From Planctomycetaceae bacterium (GTDB lineage: Bacteria; Planctomycetota; Planctomycetia; Planctomycetales; Planctomycetaceae): DNA of 64,000 nt. Under the pieces are notes generated by a model. That model was not told the DNA's origin and ran no database searches. It saw only the letters and a program-made list of their open reading frames with translations. A program made the position numbers and the translations under genes. Within the stretch, counting starts at the first letter, position 1; each line of letters opens with the position of its first letter. Below are positions 26,576-35,613 of the stretch, one piece after another. Location: contig OMIV01000070.1 of NCBI GenBank assembly GCA_900299185.1, forward strand, positions 1-64,000. Direction: 5' to 3'.

Positions 26576-28972
26576 ATGGGAAGTCTTGGTGCTCAGCTCA
26601 AAGGGATGAACTGGAAGGAATTCGCCATCAACCATTGCGAGAAAATGGTTCTTGGAATGGTTGGCGTGTTCGTGGCGTCGTCCTTGGCGTCCACGCAGTG
26701 GAAGTCGTTTCCCACGCAGCCTGAAGAATTCGACGACGCAGTCAAAAAGGCCAAAACTGCATATTCCGCTTCGCGTTGGCCGGAAGAGAATCAGAAAGAT
26801 TTCCAGGCACGCGATCTTGGAGATGTGGTGGCAGGTGTTACTCAGGGTATTCAGCAGCGGGCTAACGATATTTATACCTTTGGTACACCTTGGGTGCGTC
26901 CGATATATCCGCCTAAGTTGAAGCGTGGAGAAGTGAATTGGCTAGCTCTCGAGGAGCCGATTGCTGACTCCGGTAAAGTCTTGTTGGCCTTTGCGCCAGC
27001 CGCAGCTGCCAACACCACACCCCAAATGGAAGTTGTTGTACAAGGTTCGGCTGCCGATCGAGGACCGAGAAATACTGATCTAGACGATGATTCGAAGCCG
27101 CGAGGAATTGATGGTCCACGTAATCCTGGTGCCGTGATTCCTATGCCCATGCCAATGCCAACTGCGCCGGCAGGGGCCGGTCACGGAGGTGGTGGGGGGG
27201 GGCGAAGAACACCACCTGGGAGAAACGCCGGTGGCGGCGGCCATGCGGCGGGTGGTTCAGTCGATCCTTCGATGATGATGTACGCTGAAGGCGCTGCGAT
27301 GCCTGGAGGTGCTGGCGCTACGGGACGCAATGTCGAGGCAAAAGGATTTCGTTTCGTGTCAGTACGGGCCGTCTTCCCGTTGAAGCGTCAGCTTGAGGAG
27401 ATTCGTAAGGCCTTGCAGCTCGAGACGACAACTCAAGCCTGGGATCAAATGAAGTTCGGAGATTTCAAGATCCAACGTCAAACGGCCCTGGCGGGTGATC
27501 AGCCTTGGGCTGGTCAATGGGAAGATGTCGATATTCAGACGGCGCTCGACATACTTGGTCGCGTAGATTTCGACGTAGACGTGGTGGAAGAGAAGTATCG
27601 CGATCCGGTTATCACTATGCCGTTGCCATTTCGCGAAACAGGCACGTGGAAGTCTCATGCTTCTCACCCGCAGATTAAGAAACTGTTGACTGAGGAAGAG
27701 GCGACTCGGCAGGAAGCACTCAATCGCGCTATGGTTGAAACAGGAGAGAAGTTGAAACTCAAGCAAGGCGGTGCAGGCGGCTTCTCTGGAATTCAGCACA
27801 ATACCCGTGATCTTCAACGACAGATTATGGGTAATAGTAGCGCTCAGTCGACGTTTAATGAACTCTATCAGCAGATGACGCCGGAAATGATGGGTGGTGG
27901 AAGCATGCATCCCGGAATGGGTGGTGGCCATGGAGCTTCCGGACCGGCGAGTTACCCGATGCCTATTATGGCGGGTGGTGGCCACGGGGCCGTTGGTCCC
28001 GGTATGAGTGGCATGGCTCCAGGCATGTCCGGTGGTGGGATGATGAGCGGAAACGCAATGGCTATGGGGGGTGGTATGGGAGCCGGAGCAGGTATCTCGA
28101 TTCCGGAAGTGTTGCTGTTTAGGTATCTCGACTTCGATGTCGTACCGGGTAATGCCTATCGCTACAGAGTTCAGCTCGTGATGAAGAATCCAAACCTTGG
28201 TTGGGACGCGAACGAACTTAAAGATCCGAGTTCTGCGAATGGTGAGACTCGTGATACTAAAGTCTCTACGCCTACTAACCCGGTCGTCATTGAAGACGAG
28301 TTGAAGCTGTTTGTTAATCAAGTCAATTCATCCACTACGGGCAACTTGACCGCGAATATCGACGTTCTTCAGTGGTTGACCGATTCCGGAAGTTACGTGA
28401 TGGCACCGTTCCTGAAGCTCGCGAGAGGCGATCAAATTGCGGCTGTTACAGGGAAGGATCCAAAGACTGGGGAGAAGAATGGAGGTGTCGAAGTAGAGTT
28501 GCTGCGACCAGCCAACCAGACTTTTAAGAAAGAGCGTATCGACTTCGAAACTCCCAACGTCTTGTTGAACATGACTGTGAGTAATGTTGTTTCTCCCGAA
28601 GACAATCCAGACCTCGAACTGCCAACTAAGCGTATTGCTACTAAGTTGGAAGAAGTGGTGATGGTGAACCGATTCGGTGAGATCGTCGATGTTGATAACG
28701 TCACTCAGAAGACAGCTCAGTCGAAGGCCACTGGAATCATCAAAGCTCAGGACGAAGCATTTCAAAGCTTTAAGGTTTCAGCAGCAGCCCCGGGGGCGGG
28801 TATGTCTGGGTTGGCTGGATACCTTGGAAATGCTCCTGGGATGGATGCAGCTGGGATGCCAGGCGCTCCAGGTAAAGGTAAGCCAGCGAAGAGGAGTGGC
28901 AGTTCGTTGAAGCGAGGAGCCATGCCAGGGATGTCGATGCCAGGAATGTCGATGCCGGGATCTGCGAACTAG
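26576..28972 (+). CDS. Large third protein of the pilus operon, Gly/Met-rich linkers
   Basis: The start ATG at 26576 has GGAG 7 bases upstream; the frame is open to a TTG at 26522. The product of 798 residues has a short N-terminal membrane segment (about 24-40, MVLGMVGVFVASSLAS). A mixed domain (to about 180) precedes Gly/His/Met/Pro-rich linkers at about 195-255 and 440-510. Between them is a conserved-looking domain with KGFRFVSVRAVFPLKRQLEE. Residues about 520-690 form another domain (PEVLLFRYLDFDVVPGNAYR). I recognise no named family. Being third after PilM-N and PilO-like genes, with a membrane anchor and periplasmic domains, it fits a PilP- or secretin-interacting role, which is inference only. 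A strong terminator follows. Confidence 0.6.
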   Translation: MGSLGAQLKGMNWKEFAINHCEKMVLGMVGVFVASSLASTQWKSFPTQPEEFDDAVKKAKTAYSASRWPEENQKDFQARDLGDVVAGVTQGIQQRANDIYTFGTPWVRPIYPPKLKRGEVNWLALEEPIADSGKVLLAFAPAAAANTTPQMEVVVQGSAADRGPRNTDLDDDSKPRGIDGPRNPGAVIPMPMPMPTAPAGAGHGGGGGGRRTPPGRNAGGGGHAAGGSVDPSMMMYAEGAAMPGGAGATGRNVEAKGFRFVSVRAVFPLKRQLEEIRKALQLETTTQAWDQMKFGDFKIQRQTALAGDQPWAGQWEDVDIQTALDILGRVDFDVDVVEEKYRDPVITMPLPFRETGTWKSHASHPQIKKLLTEEEATRQEALNRAMVETGEKLKLKQGGAGGFSGIQHNTRDLQRQIMGNSSAQSTFNELYQQMTPEMMGGGSMHPGMGGGHGASGPASYPMPIMAGGGHGAVGPGMSGMAPGMSGGGMMSGNAMAMGGGMGAGAGISIPEVLLFRYLDFDVVPGNAYRYRVQLVMKNPNLGWDANELKDPSSANGETRDTKVSTPTNPVVIEDELKLFVNQVNSSTTGNLTANIDVLQWLTDSGSYVMAPFLKLARGDQIAAVTGKDPKTGEKNGGVEVELLRPANQTFKKERIDFETPNVLLNMTVSNVVSPEDNPDLELPTKRIATKLEEVVMVNRFGEIVDVDNVTQKTAQSKATGIIKAQDEAFQSFKVSAAAPGAGMSGLAGYLGNAPGMDAAGMPGAPGKGKPAKRSGSSLKRGAMPGMSMPGMSMPGSAN

Positions 28973-29003
28973 TCTCAGTCATTCTTCAACATGTAACACA
29001 ATT

Positions 29004-29040
29004 GCGGCGGTCAGACTTGCGTCTGATCGCCGCTTTTTTA
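29004..29040 (+). terminator. Rho-independent terminator of the pilus operon
   Basis: GCGGCGGTCAGAC (29004-29016), a TTGC loop, and GTCTGATCGCCGC (29021-29033) form a 13-bp stem with one G-U pair, followed by six T residues and an A (29034-29040). It lies 31 bases after the operon's last stop and before the next promoter region. Confidence 0.93.
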
Positions 29041-29102
29041 TTTGTTGTAGGCGAGCGAGAATTGTCTTAGCAAAAAGAGTCTCTGAGCGAGGAGTTAGAT
29101 CA

Positions 29103-29963
29103 ATGTCTGATCGGGCGAGGATTGGAGTTGTGGGGCTCGGCTTAATGGGATCAGCGATGGCTGCTCGGCTTCTTGAACTTGGGTTCGACGTATTGGTATG
29201 GAATCGATCCCGCGAAAAGTCTGAGTCTTTGTTGGCACTGGGCGCTCATTGGTCGGACAATCCATTTCGAGATTGTGATCGAGTAATTGTTAGTCTTTAT
29301 ACCACCTCTGTGGTGAATGAAGTCGTCGAGGCACTCAGTGATGGGCTGCACGCTGGATTGCTCGTAATTGATACGACTACAGGGGAGCCGGATCAAACAG
29401 CGACGTTGGGGGCTCGATTGGCTCGACGAAATGTGAGATACCTTGATGCTCCGATCTCGGGGTCGAGTGAGCAAACTCGTCGAGGTGAAGTGTCGATAAT
29501 GGTTGGCGGCAGTGAGAACGATTTCCGAGAGTGCGAGGACTTGTGGAAGCTGTTGTCTCAAAAAGTATTCTACTGTGGGCCTTGTGGTAGTGCTGCGAAA
29601 ATGAAGCTCGTTAGTAATTTGGTACTAGGGTTAAATCGAGCCGCGTTAGCGGAAGGATTCGCGTTCGCACGAGCATTGGGACTTGATCTCAGTGCGACAC
29701 TGGATGTGTTCCGTGGCAGCATGGCCGCGTCGCGGATCATGGATACCAAGGGACGCAAGATGATTGATCGCGACTACTCGGTGCAGGCGAAGTTGTCCCA
29801 GCATCTGAAAGATTTACGACTGATGCTTGATGTGGCAGATGCGAGAGGGCTGACGCTTCCACTCACGAGTACTCATGCCGGGCTACTAGAACTTGCTGAA
29901 AGTGCAGGTTTGGGCGAGTCGGATAACAGTGCCGTGTTTGAAGCGTATCGAGTTCTCGGTTGA
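29103..29963 (+). CDS. Beta-hydroxyacid dehydrogenase (3-hydroxyisobutyrate dehydrogenase family)
   Basis: An NAD(P)-dependent oxidoreductase of 286 residues. The N-terminal Rossmann motif GLGLMGSAMA is at 11-20; Asn34-Arg35 of 'VWNRS' follows. The substrate segment DAPISGSSEQTRRGEVSIMV is at about 115-134. The catalytic lysine is Lys168 in 'KMKLVSNL', matching the family's 'K-x-x-N-N' with Ser for the first Asn. GAGGAG stands 8 bases before the start. The family covers 3-hydroxyisobutyrate, tartronate semialdehyde, glyoxylate/succinic semialdehyde and related dehydrogenases; substrate cannot be decided here. It is preceded by the pilus-operon terminator, so it has its own promoter, and it converges with the transporter gene 3 bases away. 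Confidence 0.85.
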   Translation: MSDRARIGVVGLGLMGSAMAARLLELGFDVLVWNRSREKSESLLALGAHWSDNPFRDCDRVIVSLYTTSVVNEVVEALSDGLHAGLLVIDTTTGEPDQTATLGARLARRNVRYLDAPISGSSEQTRRGEVSIMVGGSENDFRECEDLWKLLSQKVFYCGPCGSAAKMKLVSNLVLGLNRAALAEGFAFARALGLDLSATLDVFRGSMAASRIMDTKGRKMIDRDYSVQAKLSQHLKDLRLMLDVADARGLTLPLTSTHAGLLELAESAGLGESDNSAVFEAYRVLG

Positions 29964-29966
29964 TAA

Positions 29967-31019
29967 CTAATTTGCCGCTTTTTGTACGCTGTCTATCTTC
30001 TTATCTGTCATGTCGTCGTCTCGTTTGGCAAATCGATCAGCGACTAACGTATCGATGACGAGCTGGCTGGCGTGAAACATGAGCATCGGAAAGACGGCAA
30101 ACGGAATAGCGGCGAATGCGGGGCTAGATGCTAAGAAAACTCCGACAGGCAAAGTCTTTTGACTACCAGCAAACGCCGCTGCGATGCGGTCACTCGGAGC
30201 GAAACCGAAAATATGTCCTCCGTGATTTGCGATCGCGAGGCCGACTGAATGCAGTGAGATGCACGAAAGCCATGCCACGGCGAGTCCGAAGATCTCACGG
30301 CTGACATTCGACACTCGCAGCTCGTTGCCCGCTTTGCAGGCGCTCACAAATACCAACAGCAAGATGCCCGATTGAGCAATGACTCCGAGCATGGGTTTTC
30401 TGACCTTGGCAAAGCTGGCTGCTGGCTTGGGGATGCGAGCGATTTGACCAAGCAGGCTGGGGATGAGCACCGTTAAGGCGAGATCCTGAGCGAGTGCTGT
30501 TGAATCCAAATTCACTTTTTGTCCGGTCGCCAATTGCAGCCAGATTGGCGTTGTTAGGAAGCACAGCCCGTTTGTCAGCAATGTTGTCAGTAGCGAGATC
30601 GCGTCGTTGCCAGCAGCTCTTCTTGTGCAAACTGATGCGGCGGCAACGGTGCAGGGAACCGCGGCCGCGATCATGACGCCAATTCGAAAATGATCTGCGA
30701 CTTGGACTCCTATCAAGCTCCAGCCCAAGAGTGGGATTAGTCCCATGTTGATCAGGCAAGCCCATAGAACGGGGGCTGGTCGACGAAAGGAAGCTCGGAG
30801 TTGGCTGCTATCGAGCGAGAACGCCATCAGAAACAGCACGATTGGCGTGATGACTCCCGAGCGAATCACGTTTTGGATCGACTTCACCGCTGCGGCGGTG
30901 TTGTGATAGCCCACTGCCAGCCCGCAGGTAATGAGGCTCAAAAGAGTGATGAGAAACCAGCGTGATCTCAGGAAGTTCAACATGCGGTGAGCTTTGGCGA
31001 TGAGGATCGTTCGAGCCAT
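29967..31019 (-). CDS. Bile acid:sodium symporter (BASS)-type transporter
   Basis: A membrane protein of up to 350 residues with about nine hydrophobic segments. An internal ATG at 30983 (MLNFLRSRW) is an alternative start; neither start has a clear ribosome binding site. The segment VAAASVCTRRAAGNDAISLL near residue 130 and the Gly/Ser 'FAGSQKTLPVGVFLASS' near residue 285 match the two crossover motifs of the SBF/BASS fold ('GSQK' is typical of the YfeH-like subgroup). These carriers move organic anions with sodium. The substrate is unknown. It begins just downstream of the helicase gene and may be co-transcribed with it; the converging dehydrogenase ends 3 bases away. Confidence 0.8.
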   Translation of the reverse strand: MARTILIAKAHRMLNFLRSRWFLITLLSLITCGLAVGYHNTAAAVKSIQNVIRSGVITPIVLFLMAFSLDSSQLRASFRRPAPVLWACLINMGLIPLLGWSLIGVQVADHFRIGVMIAAAVPCTVAAASVCTRRAAGNDAISLLTTLLTNGLCFLTTPIWLQLATGQKVNLDSTALAQDLALTVLIPSLLGQIARIPKPAASFAKVRKPMLGVIAQSGILLLVFVSACKAGNELRVSNVSREIFGLAVAWLSCISLHSVGLAIANHGGHIFGFAPSDRIAAAFAGSQKTLPVGVFLASSPAFAAIPFAVFPMLMFHASQLVIDTLVADRFAKRDDDMTDKKIDSVQKAAN

Positions 31020-31052
31020 GAAGGAGAGTCGCGGAGGTTGTCTGTTCTCCGA

Positions 31053-32960
31053 TCATGACGCAAACCCGAACTCCCAAACGCTGCCATAGGCTGAGTGGTT
31101 TTCGAAGTGCTTAATGAGCCGATCGAAAAAAGGATGGGACGCGAGCGTCGCCGAATCGCCGATCACAATCAGTTTTCTTCGTGCACGCGTCAGGGCGACA
31201 TTCATACGGCGAGTGTCGTTTAGGAAGCCGATTTCGCCGCGATCGTTTGAGCGGACCAGCGAGATCACAACAGCTTCTTTCTCGCGTCCTTGGAAACCAT
31301 CGACGGTGTCGGCTTCGACTTCCGAGGGCAGCAGGTCACGCAGCAATCGTGCTTGAGCGGCATACGGAGTGATCACCGCGATGTCGTCGGCAGGCACTCC
31401 TGCTTCGATGAGTTCTGCAACTTGCTTGGTCGCGAATTCGGCCTCGCGAGGATTGGTGCGACTCTCACCATCAGCGCCGAACTCTTCGTCGAAACTCGCG
31501 CCAGCAGTGTCGATGAATTGCAGTGGAGTCTCTCTGAGTGGGGATGCGGTGATATCAGAAAGCTGAGCTAGGCAATGTGACGCGACGGTCTCGTGAGCCT
31601 GTAATGAGTCCTCGTAAAACTCGTGTGATGAAAACTCCATAATGGCGGAGTTCATGCGGTATTGAACGGTCAAACGACGTGCGATCGAAGCGCCGACTTG
31701 GTGATCTTCGACGAGTCGTTGCATCAGGCTTAGACCGAGGCCCAAGCGTTGAGCTTCTGGCGATATGACGGTCGCGGGAAGTTGGCAGTGGTCGCCAGCG
31801 AGGACCGTTCGTTTGGCTCGAACGATCGCCGTCCAGGCTGCTGGTTCAATTGCTTGAGCCGCCTCATCAATGACGGCGATGTCGAAGATTCGATCGCCGA
31901 GGATATCGGGATCGAGGCCGGTCAATGTTGCGCACACGACGCTGGCTGAGTCGATTAGATGCGCGATGCCTTGTTCTTCAAGTCGACGAGCATCGGCAGA
32001 GAGTTCGCGGATTTCATTTCGCAGTGCTTGCTTCTCGGTCGGTGTGGGTTTGATGCGATACCACTTGCCGAGTCGTTTCCGGAGCGTGCGAGCGTTCTCG
32101 TGAAGTTCGCGAGCGAGTTCTAAGTCCGGGTGATTGACCATCAGCATGTCGAGCGTTCGGCTTTGAACTTCCGGGGTCACTCGCAGGGGATGGCCGAGTC
32201 GGACGATCTTTTCGCCAGCGTTGATCAATCGCTCGCAGAGATTGTCGACAGCGAGATTGCTGGGGGCACAAGCGAGAACTTTCTCGCCACGTTGAATGGC
32301 TTGCCGAATGAATTCGACAACGGTGGTTGTCTTACCGGTGCCTGGCGGACCATGAATGATGGCGATGTCGTTGGCTGCAAGTGCGAGTTCGATCGCTGCT
32401 TTCTGTGGCTCGTTAAGAGACGGGTTGAGTGGGACGAACGGCTTGATGGTGCTGCAGCGCGGTTCGCGTTCTTGGAGCATGATGGCTCGAAGTTCGGCGA
32501 CTCTTCCTCGTTCGACTGTGGAGACCTTTTGCAGGGCTCGCTCGATGCGCTGGCGACTGATCTCATCGGAAGACAAATCCACGCGCACGATCGGGTGCTC
32601 GGCTTCGAACTCTGGAGCTTCGTCGAAGACAACCTCGATGGTGTCTCGATCCCGACCAGCGACGATTCCTCGAAAATGAGGTTGGTCCGGCTGCCCGGCC
32701 AGTCGCTCTTCGGTCATCACAATCGGCGAGCCTGTTTGGAGACGACAAAACGGCAAGGGAGCTAAATGCCGTTTGCCAAACATGTACTTGATGCGTCCTC
32801 CAACGGCGGGACGTTCGTCGCGAACGAGCAAGCCGCAGAGAGCGTATCCGGATTTTTCAGCGACAGATCCAGAGAGAGACTTAATTCGCTCCGCCTCGGC
32901 TTGAGCTTCAAGTGCAAGCAAGGCTTTGAGGCGGTCAAAGTGAGCAGCGGCGGAGAGCAT
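31053..32960 (-). CDS. SF1B helicase, IGHMBP2/DNA2-like
   Basis: A 635-residue P-loop helicase. Motif I is GPPGTGKTTT (about residue 205), motif II is VIDEAAQA, motif III is GDHCQLPATV, then QYRMN (motif IV), VDGFQGREKEAVV (motif V) and ALTRARRKL (motif VI). The N-terminal 190 residues carry a beta-barrel-like region as in IGHMBP2/SMUBP-2-type enzymes. The family unwinds DNA or RNA, 5' to 3', with ATP. The bacterial members' role is not well known; they are assumed to help in nucleic acid repair or R-loop processing. No nuclease domain is attached. It is followed 33 bases later by the BASS transporter gene. Confidence 0.9.
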   Translation of the reverse strand: MLSAAAHFDRLKALLALEAQAEAERIKSLSGSVAEKSGYALCGLLVRDERPAVGGRIKYMFGKRHLAPLPFCRLQTGSPIVMTEERLAGQPDQPHFRGIVAGRDRDTIEVVFDEAPEFEAEHPIVRVDLSSDEISRQRIERALQKVSTVERGRVAELRAIMLQEREPRCSTIKPFVPLNPSLNEPQKAAIELALAANDIAIIHGPPGTGKTTTVVEFIRQAIQRGEKVLACAPSNLAVDNLCERLINAGEKIVRLGHPLRVTPEVQSRTLDMLMVNHPDLELARELHENARTLRKRLGKWYRIKPTPTEKQALRNEIRELSADARRLEEQGIAHLIDSASVVCATLTGLDPDILGDRIFDIAVIDEAAQAIEPAAWTAIVRAKRTVLAGDHCQLPATVISPEAQRLGLGLSLMQRLVEDHQVGASIARRLTVQYRMNSAIMEFSSHEFYEDSLQAHETVASHCLAQLSDITASPLRETPLQFIDTAGASFDEEFGADGESRTNPREAEFATKQVAELIEAGVPADDIAVITPYAAQARLLRDLLPSEVEADTVDGFQGREKEAVVISLVRSNDRGEIGFLNDTRRMNVALTRARRKLIVIGDSATLASHPFFDRLIKHFENHSAYGSVWEFGFAS

Positions 32961-33152
32961 TCTCAGAGGCTTTCAATCGAACGAAACGGCAATAGGAATC
33001 GGCTGGTCGGACTGTGTCATGTTCTGATTCGCCGTGGCGGCTAGAACATGGTGATCTCCAACGACGCCAGAGAACCGGACGGTAGCGCGTTCCGGCTGAT
33101 GCGGCCAGAATCCGGCAATAAGAGATTGGGCACAGCCGATGTGATGGACTTC

Positions 33153-35087
33153 TTACACGTCCAAGTCGTCTGCGAAGGCCGCTTCTTCCATGATGACCTT
33201 GTAACGCTCTGAGGCTTCTTTACCGAGAAGCTGCGTGATGACTTGGTCGGCTTCGATCTGGCTGTCGATGTCGACTCGCAGAAGAGTTCGCAACGTTGGG
33301 TCGAGAGTGGTCTCCTTGAGTTGTTGCGCGGTCATTTCTCCCAACCCTTTGAACCGAGTGACCTCGTATTTCCGGTTGGCAGGGAATTCAGCCAGCAAAT
33401 CTTCTTTGTGCTTGTCGTCACGAGCGTAGATCGTCTTGTTCCCGATCGAGATGCGGAACAATGGAGGCTGAGCCATGAAGAGCTTGCCTTGTCGAATGAT
33501 CTCGATCATGTGACGGAAGAAGAACGTCAGCAGCAGAGTGCTGATGTGATAGCCGTCGCTATCGGCATCCATCAGCAACACGATCTTGTCGTAGCGCAGT
33601 CGTCGCAAATCGAAGCTTGGGCCAATTCCAGTGCCGAGCGTGTCGACCAAGTCTTGGATCTCCTGATTGCCGAGCACCTTGGTCGTCGCGAGAGACTCGG
33701 TATTCAGCACCTTGCCCTTTAGAGGCAGAACGGCCTGAATGCGACTGTCTCGTCCCATCGCTGCGGTGCCACCTGCCGACAGACCTTCCACGATGAAGAG
33801 TTCGGACTCATCAGGCTTGTTGGAACGGCAATCCAATAGTTTGCCAGGCAGGTTCGTTTTCTTTCCGCCTGCTGATTTACGACGAACTTCCTTCTGAGCT
33901 TCACGACTTGCGGCTCGTGCTTTCGCCGCGAGGATTATGCGTCCGACGATGGCATCGGCGATCGAGGCATTGTTATTGAGCCAGGTTTCAACGGCAGCTC
34001 GCACGATGCCTTCAACTTGGCTGTTGGTTTCAGGATTGTTGAGCTTGTCTTTGGTTTGTCCCTGAAACATCGGGTCGGTCAAGAAGACTGACAGGATGCT
34101 GCATGTGCCTTCGCGATGATCATCGGGGGTAATTGTTACTCCCTTGGGGCGGATCTCGTGGACCTCCATGTAATTCTTAATTGCCTTGGAGATGCCCGAC
34201 CGCAAACCGTTCTCGTGAGTGCCACCCGCATGCGTGCGAATGCCATTCACGTAGCTGCGGGTCCATGAGTCGGTCGACTCGGTCCAGCGCAGCGCGAGTT
34301 CCACACGAGTTCCCTCGTCGAAGTCCTTGGTGACCGTGAAGAGGTCAGGGTGCACCGGCTTGCGTTGCTCCTCTTGGGTGATCTTTTCCAAGTAGGAAGT
34401 AATGCCATCGGGATGCGAGAAGGTGTGCGTCTCATTCTTGGTTTCATCGACGAAGGTGATCTTCAGGCCGCCGTGGATGAAGGAGATGTCTTCCAGATGT
34501 TGCTTGATGACATCGGCTCGAAACTGCACTTGCCGAAAGATCTGCTCGTCGGGGCGAAAGAAGATTTCCGTGCCGTGACCGCGGAAGGGCTTCACCTTCT
34601 TGACCGGACCTTGAGGCGTGCCGCGTCGATACTCTTGCTGGTACTCGAAGCCGTCTCGATGGACCGTCGCTCGCATTTCGACTGACAGAGCGTTGACGAC
34701 TGACGAACCAACGCCGTGCAAGCCGCCGCTTCGGGCATAGTTCTTGTTCGAGAACTTGCCGCCGGCATGCAGCACCGTCAGCACGACTTCGAGAGCGGGC
34801 TTCTTGAGTGTGGGGTGAATGTCGACTGGTATGCCGCGACCGTTGTCGGCGACGCTCATTGAGGCGCCGTCTTTATGCAGCGTGACTTTGATTTCGGTGC
34901 ATTCGCCGGCGAGGTACTCGTCGACTGAGTTGTCCACGATCTCCCACAGCAAGTGATGGAGCCCGCGGTTATCAACGCCACCGATATACATAGACGGTCG
35001 GCGGCGGACGGCTTCAAGTCCTTCCAAGACTTCAATGTCGGCGCCGGTGTAGTTCGACTTCTTGTTGGTTGCAGTGTCAGTGCTCAT
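33153..35087 (-). CDS. Type IIA DNA topoisomerase subunit B (GyrB/ParE)
   Basis: The ATPase and TOPRIM subunit of gyrase or topoisomerase IV. The start is placed at ATG 35087 (MSTDTATNKKSNY), giving 644 residues; the frame is open to 35189 but those residues are not conserved. Motifs: EIVDNSVDEYLAG (ATPase), GLHGVGSSVVNALS, TOPRIM Glu in IVEGLSAGGTA, and DADSDGYHISTLLL. The 'DADSDG' form is more like ParE than the 'DADVDGSH' of GyrB, while the 'LLTFFFRHM' that follows resembles GyrB, so I leave the symbol blank. No A subunit is nearby. The gene probably shares a transcript with the small genes upstream on the minus strand. Confidence 0.9.
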   Translation of the reverse strand: MSTDTATNKKSNYTGADIEVLEGLEAVRRRPSMYIGGVDNRGLHHLLWEIVDNSVDEYLAGECTEIKVTLHKDGASMSVADNGRGIPVDIHPTLKKPALEVVLTVLHAGGKFSNKNYARSGGLHGVGSSVVNALSVEMRATVHRDGFEYQQEYRRGTPQGPVKKVKPFRGHGTEIFFRPDEQIFRQVQFRADVIKQHLEDISFIHGGLKITFVDETKNETHTFSHPDGITSYLEKITQEEQRKPVHPDLFTVTKDFDEGTRVELALRWTESTDSWTRSYVNGIRTHAGGTHENGLRSGISKAIKNYMEVHEIRPKGVTITPDDHREGTCSILSVFLTDPMFQGQTKDKLNNPETNSQVEGIVRAAVETWLNNNASIADAIVGRIILAAKARAASREAQKEVRRKSAGGKKTNLPGKLLDCRSNKPDESELFIVEGLSAGGTAAMGRDSRIQAVLPLKGKVLNTESLATTKVLGNQEIQDLVDTLGTGIGPSFDLRRLRYDKIVLLMDADSDGYHISTLLLTFFFRHMIEIIRQGKLFMAQPPLFRISIGNKTIYARDDKHKEDLLAEFPANRKYEVTRFKGLGEMTAQQLKETTLDPTLRTLLRVDIDSQIEADQVITQLLGKEASERYKVIMEEAAFADDLDV

Positions 35088-35213
35088 CGCATCCGTTCGC
35101 TTTAGAAGGTCATCCGTGGGTGAAATAGATCGCGACTGCTGGTGTTGAGTGGTGTGATTCGGGCGGCAGTCGTTCGCCATCGCTCGCATCGGGATCCTGT
35201 GGCCGAGGTCGCA

Positions 35214-35525
35214 TCATGCTCCACAGCCGCGATCCATATAGACCAAACCTAATTCCAACTGATCCACTCGAGCGATCAGGTTACGAATCAACGCGTCGTG
35301 TCGTTCTAGCACGTCACCGAGCTTGTTGACGGTCGACTGTAAGTCTGCGCGACGAGCCTCCAAATCGGGTGACGTCAGCAAGTCAGAGAGAGACGAAACA
35401 AGTGGAGTGATGTCGGACACGATGGGGCTTTGTAGTTGGTTTGGTGATTGGGAATTTGAGACGGGAGACGAAGTAGACCAGCAACCTGACTCACGGACGA
35501 GGGAACGCAATCTTCTGTCCTGCAT
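35214..35525 (-). CDS. Small coiled-coil-like hypothetical protein
   Basis: Up to 103 residues, but the first 35 are low-complexity Ser-rich and have no ribosome binding site. A GTG at 35421 (VSDITPLVSSLSDLL) would give about 68 residues and is the better guess. The protein is helical with a heptad-like pattern (LEARRADLQSTVNKLGDVLE) and a short ending (LGLVYMDRGCGA). I do not recognise it. It lies between the amino-acid-kinase gene and the topoisomerase gene on the same strand, and may be part of that transcript. Confidence 0.4.
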   Translation of the reverse strand: MQDRRLRSLVRESGCWSTSSPVSNSQSPNQLQSPIVSDITPLVSSLSDLLTSPDLEARRADLQSTVNKLGDVLERHDALIRNLIARVDQLELGLVYMDRGCGA

Positions 35526-35613
35526 CAGGTCTTTGGGGCAACATCGTCTCGTCGATTGGCGAGCACGCTGCGTGCAAAAACGCTCGGTCAGACTGCTCGT
35601 ACTGCGGCGGTTT

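Noticed and set aside
27359-28321. A 320-codon minus-strand frame inside the third pilus-operon gene
   Set aside because: It is an antisense shadow with low-complexity His/Thr/Ser runs; the plus-strand frame has a start, ribosome binding site and terminator.
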